Source of the DNA: Colletotrichum lupini
Taxonomy: Eukaryota; Ascomycota; Sordariomycetes; Glomerellales; Glomerellaceae
Length of the DNA: 64,000 bases
Assembly: GCF_023278565.1 (NCBI RefSeq)
Contig: NC_064675.1
Coordinates: forward strand, 6,200,001-6,264,000
Direction of reading: 5' to 3'
In this document: positions 46,401-56,765 of the stretch, in pieces
How the letters are laid out: each line of letters begins with the position of its first letter
How positions within the stretch are numbered: the first letter of the stretch is position 1
Notes under the pieces: generated by a model
Told to the model about the DNA's origin: nothing
Databases searched by the model: none
What the model saw: the letters and a program-made list of their open reading frames with translations, nothing else
Translations under genes and position numbers: made by a program

Positions 46401-49400
46401 CTAGGTATATAATAGCCCTTATTAATAATATTAAGTTAATTAAACATATAATAAAAAAGGAAAAGAGGCTAGATATAGTAATTATTAATAAAGAGGCCTA
46501 GATTTATTAAATAAATAGAAATTTAATTTATAGGTAGGGTAATAAAGGAGGTAATATTATATTTATAAAAAGGATAGATATTAGTTAAGTAACTACTTTA
46601 AAAAAGAGTATACTAAATTATATAAATAATATAAAAAGTTGAGGGTAATAAACGGTAAAACTAGCCCTCGTTAGTTTAACTAATTCTTTATTATATATAA
46701 AAATAAATCTGGGGGTACGGAACTTAGTAATAATAATTAAAATAATAACTTAAAATATATACCCCTTATAAGAAATTTAGAAAATAAAAAAGATCTTACC
46801 CCCTATACTAATAAATTAAATTATAATAAAATTAATAATATTAACTACTCTTTTTTTACCCCGTTAGCTTTTAGAGGATATACGAGGCTAAACGAATAGA
46901 GGGTAGTAAAAGCTCTTAATAAGTAGGCTTTTATTTATAAATAGTAAGGGAAGGTCCTTTAGATAACGGATATAGAGGTAGTTAAAAAGGTAAATTTAAT
47001 AAAGCCGAAGCCTATTTTCTTAACGATTAAAGAGAAAACGCTATCTTTTTTAATATTTAAAAAAAAAGAATATAGTACTAAGTAAATTTAGGGGTAGCTA
47101 GAGGGGTCCTCTTTATACTACTTAGATCCTTTAAATACTAAGCTTATATAAGTATTTTATGCGAGCGAAAAGTACGGCTTAGATAATTTTTATAGGATTA
47201 TCCTAGATATTAAAGTATTATAATAGTTAACTAAAAGAAAAAGGTAATTCTAAGCGTTGTAAAAGATTACGTTAATAATACTTAATATATTAATAATAAG
47301 TATTACGAAGATTAGTTTTAGCCTAAGTAAGGAAATTATTACCCTAAGTATAATAAAAATAAAGACGTACTTCGGAACAATAACTTTTTATATTTTACCT
47401 ATTAATACCCTATTTCTTTTATATTTAAAAAATATAGATCGACTCAGTATTATATTTAATAATATAAAGAATAGAATCTCTAGCGGTAAGTATTTCGAAA
47501 TAGTTAAACGATAATAGGGGTATACGTTTATAAAGCTTATTAATAATACGAAGTTAATTAATTATTTAATGGAAAGTAAGCTTAGAAAACTATACTAAAA
47601 ATTTAAGTACCCGTCGGTTACGAAGCTATATAACCTCTTAAAATAATTAAGTAATAATAATATCGAAATAGGGGCGCTAAAGTAGTTAATAAAAGTATAT
47701 TACTAATACTAAATAAATGCGCAAAGCTTACGTAAATTTAAGTTTAAATTACGTAATAAGCTTAACTTTAATTAAGAAATCGTTATTAATATTTTTTATT
47801 TAAATAGTCGGCTAATACTATATATAATTAACGTAGTTATATCTTTCTAAATAAAGTAATTCCTCTAGGATCTATAAGTAAAAATAGTATAGGTAGCCCT
47901 ACGAAAAAGCTAGATCGATATATACTAAAGACCGCTAAATAGTATTAAAACCGACGCTAATACTAGCTTTAAATTAGTAGAATTTAGGGATAATACGACG
48001 GCCTATAGTATATAGCTAAAAGTCGTACTTATTAAAGCGCACTATAGTATTAGAAAAGTAAAAAGGGTATATTAATAATTAAAAAGGGCGTTTAAAATTA
48101 TCAAAAAGGAAAATCCGGATTTTATTAACGACGAATACCTCTAAATAGTACTTAAATACTATAACGATATTATAGGGCCTAATAGACTTATATTAACGCT
48201 ATTAATATTTAGAATATATTTAAGAACGACCTTAGTCTTATTACTATCGCTAGGTATAAGTTAATAAGCCCGAGTAATTAAAAAAGTAATATAAGTACTA
48301 TGCGAGGTAAGTATAAAAAAGTAAATTAACGAGGTAATTATTATACGTAATAGGCCCGATATAGGGGATAATTTAGATATACTACTAAATTCGGATATAT
48401 AAGTATAGTACGAAATTACTTAATAATAAGCTGGGTTATATAAGTTAATTTCCGTTAACGAGCGCTCTTATATAGTTATAAGAGATTGCGATTAGCTACT
48501 CGAAGTATTAATTATAGTAATTAGACCGTATTATATAGATCCTAACGAGGTAATTTCTAACTTATAAAAAAAAAAGAGCTAGGGGAAACTATATAACCCG
48601 CAATAGAAGTATAAGAAATTATTTTTAACGAAATTATTATAATAGTATTAATAAACGACGAGGAAAAGGAAATTACTAAAAGGGTATTAATATTACTAGC
48701 GAGACGTTATAAAAGACTACGACGGTAAGCCCTAATATAGTAATTTATTATTAATAACGAGGTAATTAATACCTTTTATATAGTAAAAGAAAAAGCCGAT
48801 TTCGAGCTAATAATTAAACTACGTAAAAAAGGCGTAATTATAATTACTAAAAAGCCGTATAAGGGATTAGATCTTATTAAAATAAATATTCTTTATAATC
48901 GAGGGGTTTATTAATTTATCTTATACGACTTAAAAAAATATATAAACCTCTATATATTTAAATTACGAATAGTTCGTAAGATTAAAGAAAAAGAAATACC
49001 CTAGCTATACGAGAAGTCTAAATACGTAATTTAGGAGTATAGTAACGTTAAAAAGGTAACGCTACTTATATAATCGCTTACTATATAGCGCTATAACTAA
49101 CGATTAATAATAGTATTAATAATATTACTACGGAAGAAGGAATACGAGATTTAGAGCTATAATATTACTTAGGCCTATACTTAATTAGCTATAGGGCTTA
49201 TAAGGAAAATCCTAGCCTATTTATTAAAAGAAATAGCTAATAAGTACTTAGAAAGTATGATTATTAAAGTACTTAAGCTATTATATAAGCTTATAAAATC
49301 GGGTACTTATTAATAAGCTACTTATTACGATTTTTATATTAATTAATTATTAATAGTTATTTCTATGTACGACTTATATTTACTAATTACGGAGTACGAA

Positions 49401-50490
49401 AGTAACTAATTTAGGATTATCGGAATATAAACTAATAATATATTAGGCCTATTTAATATTAATTTTATAAAAAAAGAGGATAAGGAGCTTTAAAAAGCGG
49501 GCTTCGTAACGAAGCTAAAAAAGGTCCTTATAATAAATACCCCCTTAGTATTTAATAATAGGATTTTTATAATTAAAGGGGAAACCGTCGTTTTTTAATA
49601 AAAAGGGTAAAATAAAAAGATTAACTTCGTTAATCCGAACGTAACTAACGTTAAAAAGCGGTATAAGGCTAAGCTCGCGCGAGGGGTATATATTATAAGT
49701 ATTTATTTACTTAAAATAACTTTTAATTACGTTAAAATAATATAAGCCATAAATTTAACTAAATAAGACGTCGAGGTACTTAATAAGTAGCTTAAGTAAT
49801 AATAAACGAATCTCGATCGAGGTCTTATTTATTACTTAATCGACCTTATAATTAGTAAGTTTTACGTTTTTATTAATAAGTTATTTATAAATAATAACGA
49901 CCTTACTTCGTAATTAATATATATTATTATCTTAGCTAACGAGAGTATAAGTAAGAGCGAATTTATTATATATAATAATATAATTTATTACTCGTTAACT
50001 AAAAGTAAGTGGGTAATAAGAAGTATACTAATATCGGAGGTCTATAATATAATTAACGGCGTTAACTTCTCTTATACGATTTTAATAACGCTAAAAGAAA
50101 TTACTAATCGAATTAGCCTTTTACTTATTTTAATAGTTATTTATACCGATTCTTATTCGCTATATAAATACTTCGTTAAATTAAGAATAATAAAAGAAAA
50201 GAGGCTTATAATTAATATTATAACCCTTAGGTAATTATATAAAAGGCGCAAGATATTTAAGATCTATTAAATTAATAATAAAAATAACCTCGCAAACGCT
50301 TTTATAAAAGTAATATTAAATAAGGGATTAAAATAATTTATAAGTAATAAAAAAGTTACCGTATAAATAGAGGGATAGGTTATATAAAAAAAGTAAAGAA
50401 AAAGAGGAAAAAGAGACGACTTAGTAAACGGGCCCGAGGTCGAATTATACCTCTAACCGTAGTAATTAAATCGATAAAAAAAAAAGTTAG

Positions 50491-51453
50491 TATTAGATTA
50501 GAAATCTAATTCGATTATAGTATACGGCCGACTACGTAGGGGCTAATTAAAGGCCTTATTTACGATTATCGTAACTAGCCTAACCTACGGTTAGAACCTC
50601 CTTTTTATACCTACGTAGATATTTATATAGTTTAATTAAGGGCGAGGATATCTTGCTAGCAGCTCCCGCTATTCTGCCCCTAAGTGTGGCTGCGGCCGCC
50701 ACACGACCGCCGGTCTTGGGCATATACGTAAGCTAGGCTCTGCGTAGTTAGTATTTAAGTAGGTTAGGCTAATTAGAGGCCGTTAATTAACTTAAATTAT
50801 TTTAGTAAAAAGTATAGTAATCGACGCGTTAGCCTAAGTCGACGTATTAGCCTAAGTCGACGATTCCGTTAAATTAGCCTAATTACTTAGCTACCTAATT
50901 AACTTATTTAAAAAGCTAGTAGCGGCCTACTAATAGTAGTTTATAAACGAGGTCGAGGATTTATAACGCTTATTTAGGTAGGTTAACTTTGCGAGGTATT
51001 ATTATTTTTAATTATAACCGCTATTTTATAAGTAGCCTCGTTAAGCGCTACTCTAGCCTCGGGTAGGGTAGAGAAGCGCTAGCCGTAAAGTAGGTAGTCG
51101 TACTCTACGTAACCGTATTTATCGTAATTAATAGCGCTAATAAACGAAGGGATCGTTAACTTTGCGATTATTCCCTTTTTATAGTATATTAACGTTAGGA
51201 ATAGCTTTAATTAACGGCGGCAGTAGCGGCAGCGGTAGCGACGGTAAGGTTGACGAAATAGTGGTTAGAGGTAAGTGTAGTAGGTAGGTAGGTAGGTAGG
51301 TGGGCAGCTAGGCTCCGGGCTCGGAGGCAGCGGAGGTCAAGCCACAGCCTGGGGGCAGAATAGCGGGAGCTGCTGGCAGGATATCCTCGCCCTTAATTAA
51401 TCTCTTCGTCAACTACGGTTCGAACTAACTACCCTGTAATAGGGATACTAACA
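50491..51453 (+). repeat. 3' LTR of copia copy 2, split by a nested insertion
   Basis: The LTR runs 50491-50639 and resumes after the insert, ending at 51453. Subtracting the 753-bp insert and 8-bp duplication leaves exactly 202 bp, equal to the other LTRs. Confidence 0.9.
50640..51392. mobile_element. Non-autonomous hAT-like DNA element nested in the LTR
   Basis: The 753-bp insert has 41-bp terminal inverted repeats (50640-50680 and 51352-51392, starting GGGCGAGGATATC) that differ at two positions, both C/T. It is bordered on both sides by TTAATTAA (50632-50639 and 51393-51400), which occurs once at the same place in the intact LTRs; the duplication is therefore 8 bp, as in hAT transposons. 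A 4-bp TTAA duplication (piggyBac) does not fit. The interior has no transposase frame, a short repeated TTAGCCTAAGTCGACG unit near 50830-50870 and an AGGT run near 51280, and is partly AT-shifted. A GTGTGGC...GCCACAC hairpin lies just inside the left end. It resembles a MITE; the class rests on the duplication length only. Confidence 0.8.
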
Positions 51454-51458
51454 ACCTA
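51454..51458. repeat. Target-site duplication ACCTA, right copy
   Basis: Pairs with 43276-43280 on the other side of copia copy 2. Confidence 0.9.
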
Positions 51459-51497
51459 AGACTCCTCTACTGTCACGAAGCCTCAGACGATATCAGC

Positions 51498-52421
51498 ATG
51501 GGCTACACTATCGAAGATCGGTTCATCACGTCTAGCCGGAATGGCCAAAAGATTGCCATTTCTATATACAAGCCCGATGGAATAAAACACCCTGCACCCG
51601 TCATCGTGATGGGCCACGGCATCGGCGCCATCAAGGCCGCCGGCCTCACCCCTTTCGCAAGCCACTTCACTGCCGAGGGCTACACTGCCGTTACATTTGA
51701 CTACCTAGGCTTTGGCGACAGCGAAGGCTTCCCACGGAACGTTCTCGATGTCGGGAACGAGCTGCGAGACTTCCGCGATGTCATCAAGTGGGTTCGGGAG
51801 CCGGATCAGAGCACGTGGGTCGACTCATCACGAATCGTTGCGTGGGGAAGCAGCTTTGGCGGCATGCACACCACCGCTCTCATGGCCGAAGATCACGAGC
51901 TGGCAGCCGGTATAGCGCAGTGTCCGCTCGTTGACGGGTTGGCTGGTGTGATGCAGATGCCGCTGCTCCGGTCTTTGAGACTGGCGACAACGGCTGCTGC
52001 TGATATCGTCGGTTCGTATATTCTAGGAACCAAGGAGCCGAAGTACGTCGACCTCATTAGCGATGGTTCCACCACGGCTGTCATGGCTTCACAAGAGGCT
52101 TATGATGGTTGGAATCGCTTATCGCCTGGTGACAGACGAGACTGGCCTAATGCGATCGCTGGGCGGTCTCTTCTCAACATCATGATAAATCGGCCGCTGT
52201 TACACATACACAAAAGCACTCGCCCATATTTAGTTGTTCTTCCCACATGGGACAATGAAGCATCCTTAGGTGCTGCGGAGGACTGCGTTAAACGTGCTCC
52301 TTTTGGAGAAGCGTTGAGGGTTGATGGTGGTCACTTTGATTTATACAAGGGGGGAATCGCGTTCGAGAAGAATATTGCTGGGCAAAAAGAGTTTCTTAGA
52401 CGTGTACTGAAGGCTAAGTGA
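51498..52421 (+). CDS. Alpha/beta hydrolase, serine-nucleophile type
   Basis: A single exon encodes 307 residues. The fold is clear: VIVMGHGIGAIKAAGLTPFA with the oxyanion HG, TAVTFDYLGFGDSEG, then the nucleophile elbow WGSSFGGM (Ser 119). LVVLPTWDNEA near the expected acid and DGGHFDLY (His about 283) complete a plausible triad. The layout resembles fungal hydrolases annotated as dienelactone-hydrolase-like or polyketide-transferase-like (af380 type), often linked to secondary metabolism or detoxification. No signal peptide is present, so it is likely cytosolic. The start codon lies only 45 bases from the end of a copia element, so its original promoter and leader were displaced. It was divergent from the membrane SDR gene before insertion. 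Substrate is unknown. Confidence 0.9.
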   Translation: MGYTIEDRFITSSRNGQKIAISIYKPDGIKHPAPVIVMGHGIGAIKAAGLTPFASHFTAEGYTAVTFDYLGFGDSEGFPRNVLDVGNELRDFRDVIKWVREPDQSTWVDSSRIVAWGSSFGGMHTTALMAEDHELAAGIAQCPLVDGLAGVMQMPLLRSLRLATTAAADIVGSYILGTKEPKYVDLISDGSTTAVMASQEAYDGWNRLSPGDRRDWPNAIAGRSLLNIMINRPLLHIHKSTRPYLVVLPTWDNEASLGAAEDCVKRAPFGEALRVDGGHFDLYKGGIAFEKNIAGQKEFLRRVLKAK

Positions 52422-52660
52422 GTAATTTTTTACCTTAATGTCTCTCTTAGGTTGAGCGCAGTTGAAGGAGTCGAACTTTTGATACTTCTGGCGTCAAAGG
52501 CAGTAGACAGTTGGAATCATTGATCATTATTATTCAGGGAATGATAGTTGAAAAAAAAAAAACTTGATCAGATCTTTTAATTCTACGCTATGCTGGTTCC
52601 ATCAAAACAGAGGAAACATTCGCTCAACAGAGGAAATACAACAGCGTTCAAACGCTCTCT

Positions 52661-54797
52661 TCAAGACACGATAATGCCATCGATAATGACAGGAGCAGCG
52701 TTTGACCCGGCATCCCAGGTAAAACCTATGGAAAGGGTACCGCTGGCTGCGGTGGGAGTGAAGGTGAACCTGTATTGTCTGTAACCACCCGCGTTGCTGT
52801 AGGCCGTCAAGCACGGGTAGCTAGAACTGCCGCAAACAATTGACGGACCCATAATGGTATCGCCCCAAGCAACGTAGACCTTCGCATTGTCCTGTTTTGT
52901 CGCAGAATCAAGACGGCCTGCATAGAACGTTACGGTCCTAGAGGCTCGAACGGGCAGGCCGGTGATGGATTGATAAATGTAAGCCTGGCGGTTTGAAGTT
53001 CCGGACGGATAGAAAACGCTTTGTGATTGTATTAGCTAGGTACTCGCTTGATGATGGTATCTACTGCCGGTACAGAGATTTTCGTGACTTACAGAGCTGA
53101 GCAACCTGAAGTCTGATGGTTGTCTGAAATGACCGCTGACGTGACAGGATCGCTGGGTTGGTAAAGCGCAAAGCTCCAGCTGTCAAAGCCGCTGTCGAAG
53201 CCGCCGTTCTGGACATAACCGCTGTCTATACATTTGTTAGATTATTTGTGGCAGACTGAATTGTTGATTGAGAAGACTCACTGATGGTTGCGCGGCACGC
53301 ATTAGCCGAAGTAGTTGAAGTGGACGAGGAAGATGATGTCTTCGAAGATGACGAACTGGCGGCAGTAGTACTCGAAGAGCTCGTGGTGGTAATCGTGGAA
53401 GTCTTTGTGGACGAACTGCTCGTAGTGATCGTTATGCTCGAAGTGCTAGACGGGGTGGAGGAAGCAATTGAAGATGACGTGGAGCTTGTCGAAGACTTTG
53501 AAGTCGTTGAAGAGCTCGAAGACGAAGCCGAGGTAGATGAAGATGTTGACGAGACAGAAGACGAGGTAGATGATGCAGTGGGGCTAGTCGTAGACTTTGA
53601 AGTTGTAAAGGAGCTCGAGGTGGTTGAGACAGATGATGAAGTAGTTCTTGTCGAGGTTGTTGAAGTGGTGGGAGAGGACGTCGAGCTAACCGGCAAAGTC
53701 AAAGAACCCGAAGCATAGATGTTGAGGCGGTTGCTTCCGCCACAGAATTCTGCCGTGTTGCCCTTGCAAGGCATATCACAACCATCCGATGCCGCCACAC
53801 CGCCGTTTCTGATCTGGCTATCACACCAACATTCCTGCGAGTACTCGACGCCGGCAACGGTGTATCCAGAAGCAGTGCAAGCCGAAATACATCCGCCGAC
53901 AGACATGTTCTGTGTGCCACCAACGACGTCAACATTGACCGTAAGAGCTCGGCCAAGTACATTGTCCTTCAAACATCCCTTGTCGGTCCAGCCCGAGGGC
54001 AAAACGCTGGGAGTCTTCGGCTTAGCGGATGCCTGGTAGACGTTGATACGATTTGGGCCGCCACAGTACTCAGAGCTGTTGCCGGAGCAGAGCATGTTGC
54101 ATCCGTCAAAGCCCGAAGAGCCTGCATTGCGGAGCTGGTTGTCGCAATAGCACTCAGATGAGTACTCCACACCGGCAAGTGAGTAGCCGGCAGCCTGGCA
54201 AGCGTTGGTGCACTGCAACACGGACATCTTCGAGTCTCCGGCTACGACGCCAGTCCGATAGGAGAGAAGCCTTGGGCCGGGATCGTTCTGGCAGCCGAGG
54301 GATGACCAACCAGGAGGACCGGGGTTGATCACGGGGACAGCGACGCCGTTTGTGAAAACCGAAAGTCTGTCGCTGCCGCCGCAGGCTTCTGAGCTGTCGC
54401 CGCTGCATGGCATGTTGCAGTCTGCTTCGGGCTCCTTCTGCGAAGTTGAAGCCAGTTGGTAGTCGCAGTAACACTGGAAAGGATGGGTGAGTATGTATGC
54501 GATGGAGGAGGACAAGGTGGTGTTACTTACCTCGCTAGAATATTCGACTCCCGCAACGGAGTAGCCCTTGCTGCTGCAAAATGCTACACATGACTCTTCG
54601 GTCATGGCGCTGTAATCTCTGTATCCATCCCGTGACAATTGTCGGATGCCATTGTTGTTGTCGGTATAACAGCCAGAGTACGACCATCCAGTCTGTAGGG
54701 TTGAGGAAGCTCTGACATCTCGCTTTGCGATGGAAGCTGCATTGGTGCAAGCAGTCAGCGCCAGGAACAAGCCTGAGATAGAGATTTGAAGCTGCAT
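52661..54797 (-). CDS. Secreted protein with three WSC domains, Ser/Thr stalk and C-terminal carbohydrate-binding-like domain
   Basis: Exons 54797-54531, 54473-53282, 53225-53093 and 53018-52661 join in frame to 649 residues. A signal peptide (MQLQISISGLFLALTACTNA) is followed by three WSC domains at about 37-132, 146-236 and 251-347. Each has the GWxxxGCxxD start, a GYxxAGVEYSxECxCD core and a CGGxxRLxxY end. The first intron (57 nt) is in frame and lies inside the first WSC domain, between YSSE and CYCD. A long Ser/Thr run (about 350-490) would be heavily O-mannosylated. The C-terminal region starts NSGYVQNGGFDSGFDSWSF and looks like a CBM4_9-type beta-sandwich. No clear transmembrane helix or GPI site is seen. 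WSC domains bind glycans; it likely acts at the cell surface or in the medium. The stalk produces a strong acidic open frame on the opposite strand that is not a gene. Confidence 0.88.
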
Positions 54798-56199
54798 AGT
54801 TATGGGTAGAAGAAGAGACAGAAGGATGATGAGCTGGTTGATTCGATATAATTGACATGAACAGTAGGCTGGTTTATAATGACGACGGTGTCATTACCGT
54901 CAAGCCCGACTGGGAGTCTGCAGTTGCAGAAGTCCTTTGTGTAACGTACGAGGAATTCCACTGCCAAGGAGGCCATGAACTCAGCTCTCATGGCCATCAT
55001 GCATATCTAGCGCCGCGAAGAACAATAGTCTTGTTGTCAGAAGCGAATTTGGGTTGAAAGACTTCCGGGTGAACGTTCCCATTTGGATTCTAGAGGCTGG
55101 AGTAACCGTCTGGCTTCGTTCCTGACCTAACAGAAAAGCTAGCTTTTCCCGGCACCTACACAAAGACGTAAATCTTTGCTTCTCGCCGCCACAATCCCTC
55201 ATCAAACAGGAACGACGGCAAAACTCTGAATGCCATGTTGTAAACCCACGTGTCTGAAGTTTTTTGCCAAGATCTGAAAAGGTACTAAGGATGTAGCCGG
55301 CAGCTTTTTCTTTGACCTCAATGGGAACTTGACAACTTGACGGAGCCCATGAGGCAGTGAGAGCTGTGCTTAGCGTCCGGCGATAATTGGACTAGTATGA
55401 AAGCGGCCAAAAACGCCCAGTAACCTCCCACTGAGAAGATCCCGCGTCTTGATCTAGGGAGCCGGGGGATTTGTTTCGAAACGCACGCTAGCTGGTGATC
55501 TTTGTCAGGTTACACAAAGATATCGATCCACAAACGATGTCGCTCAACGATGTCTCAATGCTCTGGGGACCTCCCGCGCCGGTTCTTATCCGGGCGTGTA
55601 GGTGGCTTCGCCAAATAAAGATGCCCGCTGAATACCTCATGCAGGTAGTCGGGATGAACTATAATTCATTCATGGGACGTCAAATCACGCCGAAGCTTTC
55701 AAGACTCTACAAAAGTAGTCAACTTGTCAAATGTCAACTTGGCGAAGCTTGAGCTAAAGTAACAATCTAGACTCCCTTCAGTCTCTGGGCGCGGTCGTAT
55801 CATGCTGAAGCTGATGCTTTCACAAGCAGGAGCAGGTAGACAGCTTCAACGCGAAAAACATCTAAAGGGCAAAGAGAACACAGGTCATAACGTCTTGTGG
55901 TCACACATAAATTTAGACTCTCGCCAAACAACTTAAGCATGTTAGAACAAACGCAAAATTGACTTTGCTCTTAATTAAAAATGGCCCGTGGCCGCCTCAA
56001 TCTACACTAGCAACAATGAAACATCAAGAGCGCTCAACACCTCTGATGTCTCGTAGTGGAATACACAGTACAGTGACCCCTTCTATTCGAGGCAGTATGT
56101 AGGCCATTGAGCCATGGCCGTGTCTCTGGAACAGGATCAATATCAGCATGGGTACCACTCAAGAAAATAAGAGTTCACTACCCACCTATGTGTAATCGT
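54798..56199. other. Intergenic stretch, no gene seen
   Basis: It contains the WSC gene promoter and the 3' flank of the small secreted protein gene. No recognisable frame was found; 55495-55752 on the plus strand has no motif. Confidence 0.4.
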
Positions 56200-56470
56200 C
56201 TATGTGCAGATCATTCCGACGCCGCCGACGGGTGCCCGAGTGGTCTGACAAGTTGTGCCACTGCAGCATGCACGGTCGCCAACATCGCCGCAGTTGGCTA
56301 TAGAATGCTAGTTAGCTTTGGCTCCCTGGTGCTCAGAAACACGTTAATGTGAGTGGTGACTTGCCGCCCTTGGAAGCGCAGTTATCCTGCCTCGCAGTAA
56401 GGCCGATGTCGACGGATGCGGCAGAAACTGCGGCGACGATGGTAAGGAGAGTAGCGAGAGTGAACTTCAT
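56200..56470 (-). CDS. Small cysteine-rich secreted protein, effector-like
   Basis: Two exons (56470-56365, 56297-56200) give 67 residues. MKFTLATLLTIVAAVSA is a signal peptide. The mature part starts after ASVDIGLTARQ, possibly with a dibasic-like or KEX-type trimming site, and has six Cys (NC, NC, CC, TC, IC) in about 38 residues with the core DRACCSGTTCQ and end GMICT, suggesting three disulfides. The intron appears to use a GC donor (GCAAGT at 56364), because the nearby GT dinucleotide (GTCACC) would shift frame; GC-AG introns with GCAAGT are a known minor class. The function is unknown. Small size, secretion and Cys content fit effector or antimicrobial-type proteins, and the Fot1-like transposon begins 251 bases upstream of its ATG. 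Confidence 0.75.
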
Positions 56471-56721
56471 TTTGAATATGTAATGACTTGAGCTTGTGAT
56501 TTGAGGTGTCGAGAAAGATAGAGAGAGAAAGAGAGAGATAGCGAGTGATTTTGATGTAGTTACTTTGCATGAGGGCATTTCAATGGAATTATATACACAT
56601 CATTTTCATCCGCTTCCACATGTTCGTAGGCTGGGCACTGATTAGGGGTATCTGTTCTGATGTTTGAGAGTCATTGTCCTGTTTTCTTGGCCCATGACTC
56701 TTCGTTTGGGGATTTACGGTA

Positions 56722-56765
56722 AGTCGACCCACCCCCTTTTGGCCACCCCCCCCTTTTGGCCACCC
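56722..56765. repeat. Left terminal inverted repeat of the Fot1-like element
   Basis: 44 bp, an exact reverse complement of 58565-58608. Confidence 0.95.

Larger units (their letters stand above)
43281..51453 (+). mobile_element. Ty1/copia LTR retrotransposon, RIP-degraded, with a nested element (copy 2)
   Basis: The element spans 8,173 bp, or 7,412 bp without the nested insert and its duplication. It begins TGTCGGATTAG and ends ATACTAACA, the canonical TG...CA LTR ends, flanked by ACCTA. LTRs are 43281-43482 and 50491-51453 (202 bp once the insert is removed). It is the reverse complement of copy 1. Near the right end (about 49870-50340) the plus strand still reads as a copia RNase H with interspersed stops: YTDSYSLYKYFVKL, then EKRLIINI, then NPANAFTKV. 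A purine run (AAAAAAAAAAGTTAG) directly before the right LTR fits a polypurine tract, so coding sense is plus. No functional frame remains. It lies 45 bases before the hydrolase start codon, inside the former shared promoter. Confidence 0.92.

Noticed and set aside
51270..51305. AGGT tandem run as a possible telomere-like or CRISPR-type repeat
   Set aside because: Only a few tandem units inside the nested transposon; no spacers and not a telomere motif.
50640..51392. piggyBac classification from TTAA at both ends
   Set aside because: The empty site in the other LTRs has one TTAATTAA, so the duplication is 8 bp, not 4.
53284..53718. 144-codon acidic (Glu/Val/Asp-rich) open frame on the plus strand
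   Set aside because: It is the antisense of the Ser/Thr-rich stalk of the WSC protein; low-complexity shadow.
24302..56470. Secondary-metabolite gene cluster
   Set aside because: No polyketide synthase, NRPS, terpene synthase or pathway regulator is present; tailoring-type enzymes alone do not make a cluster.
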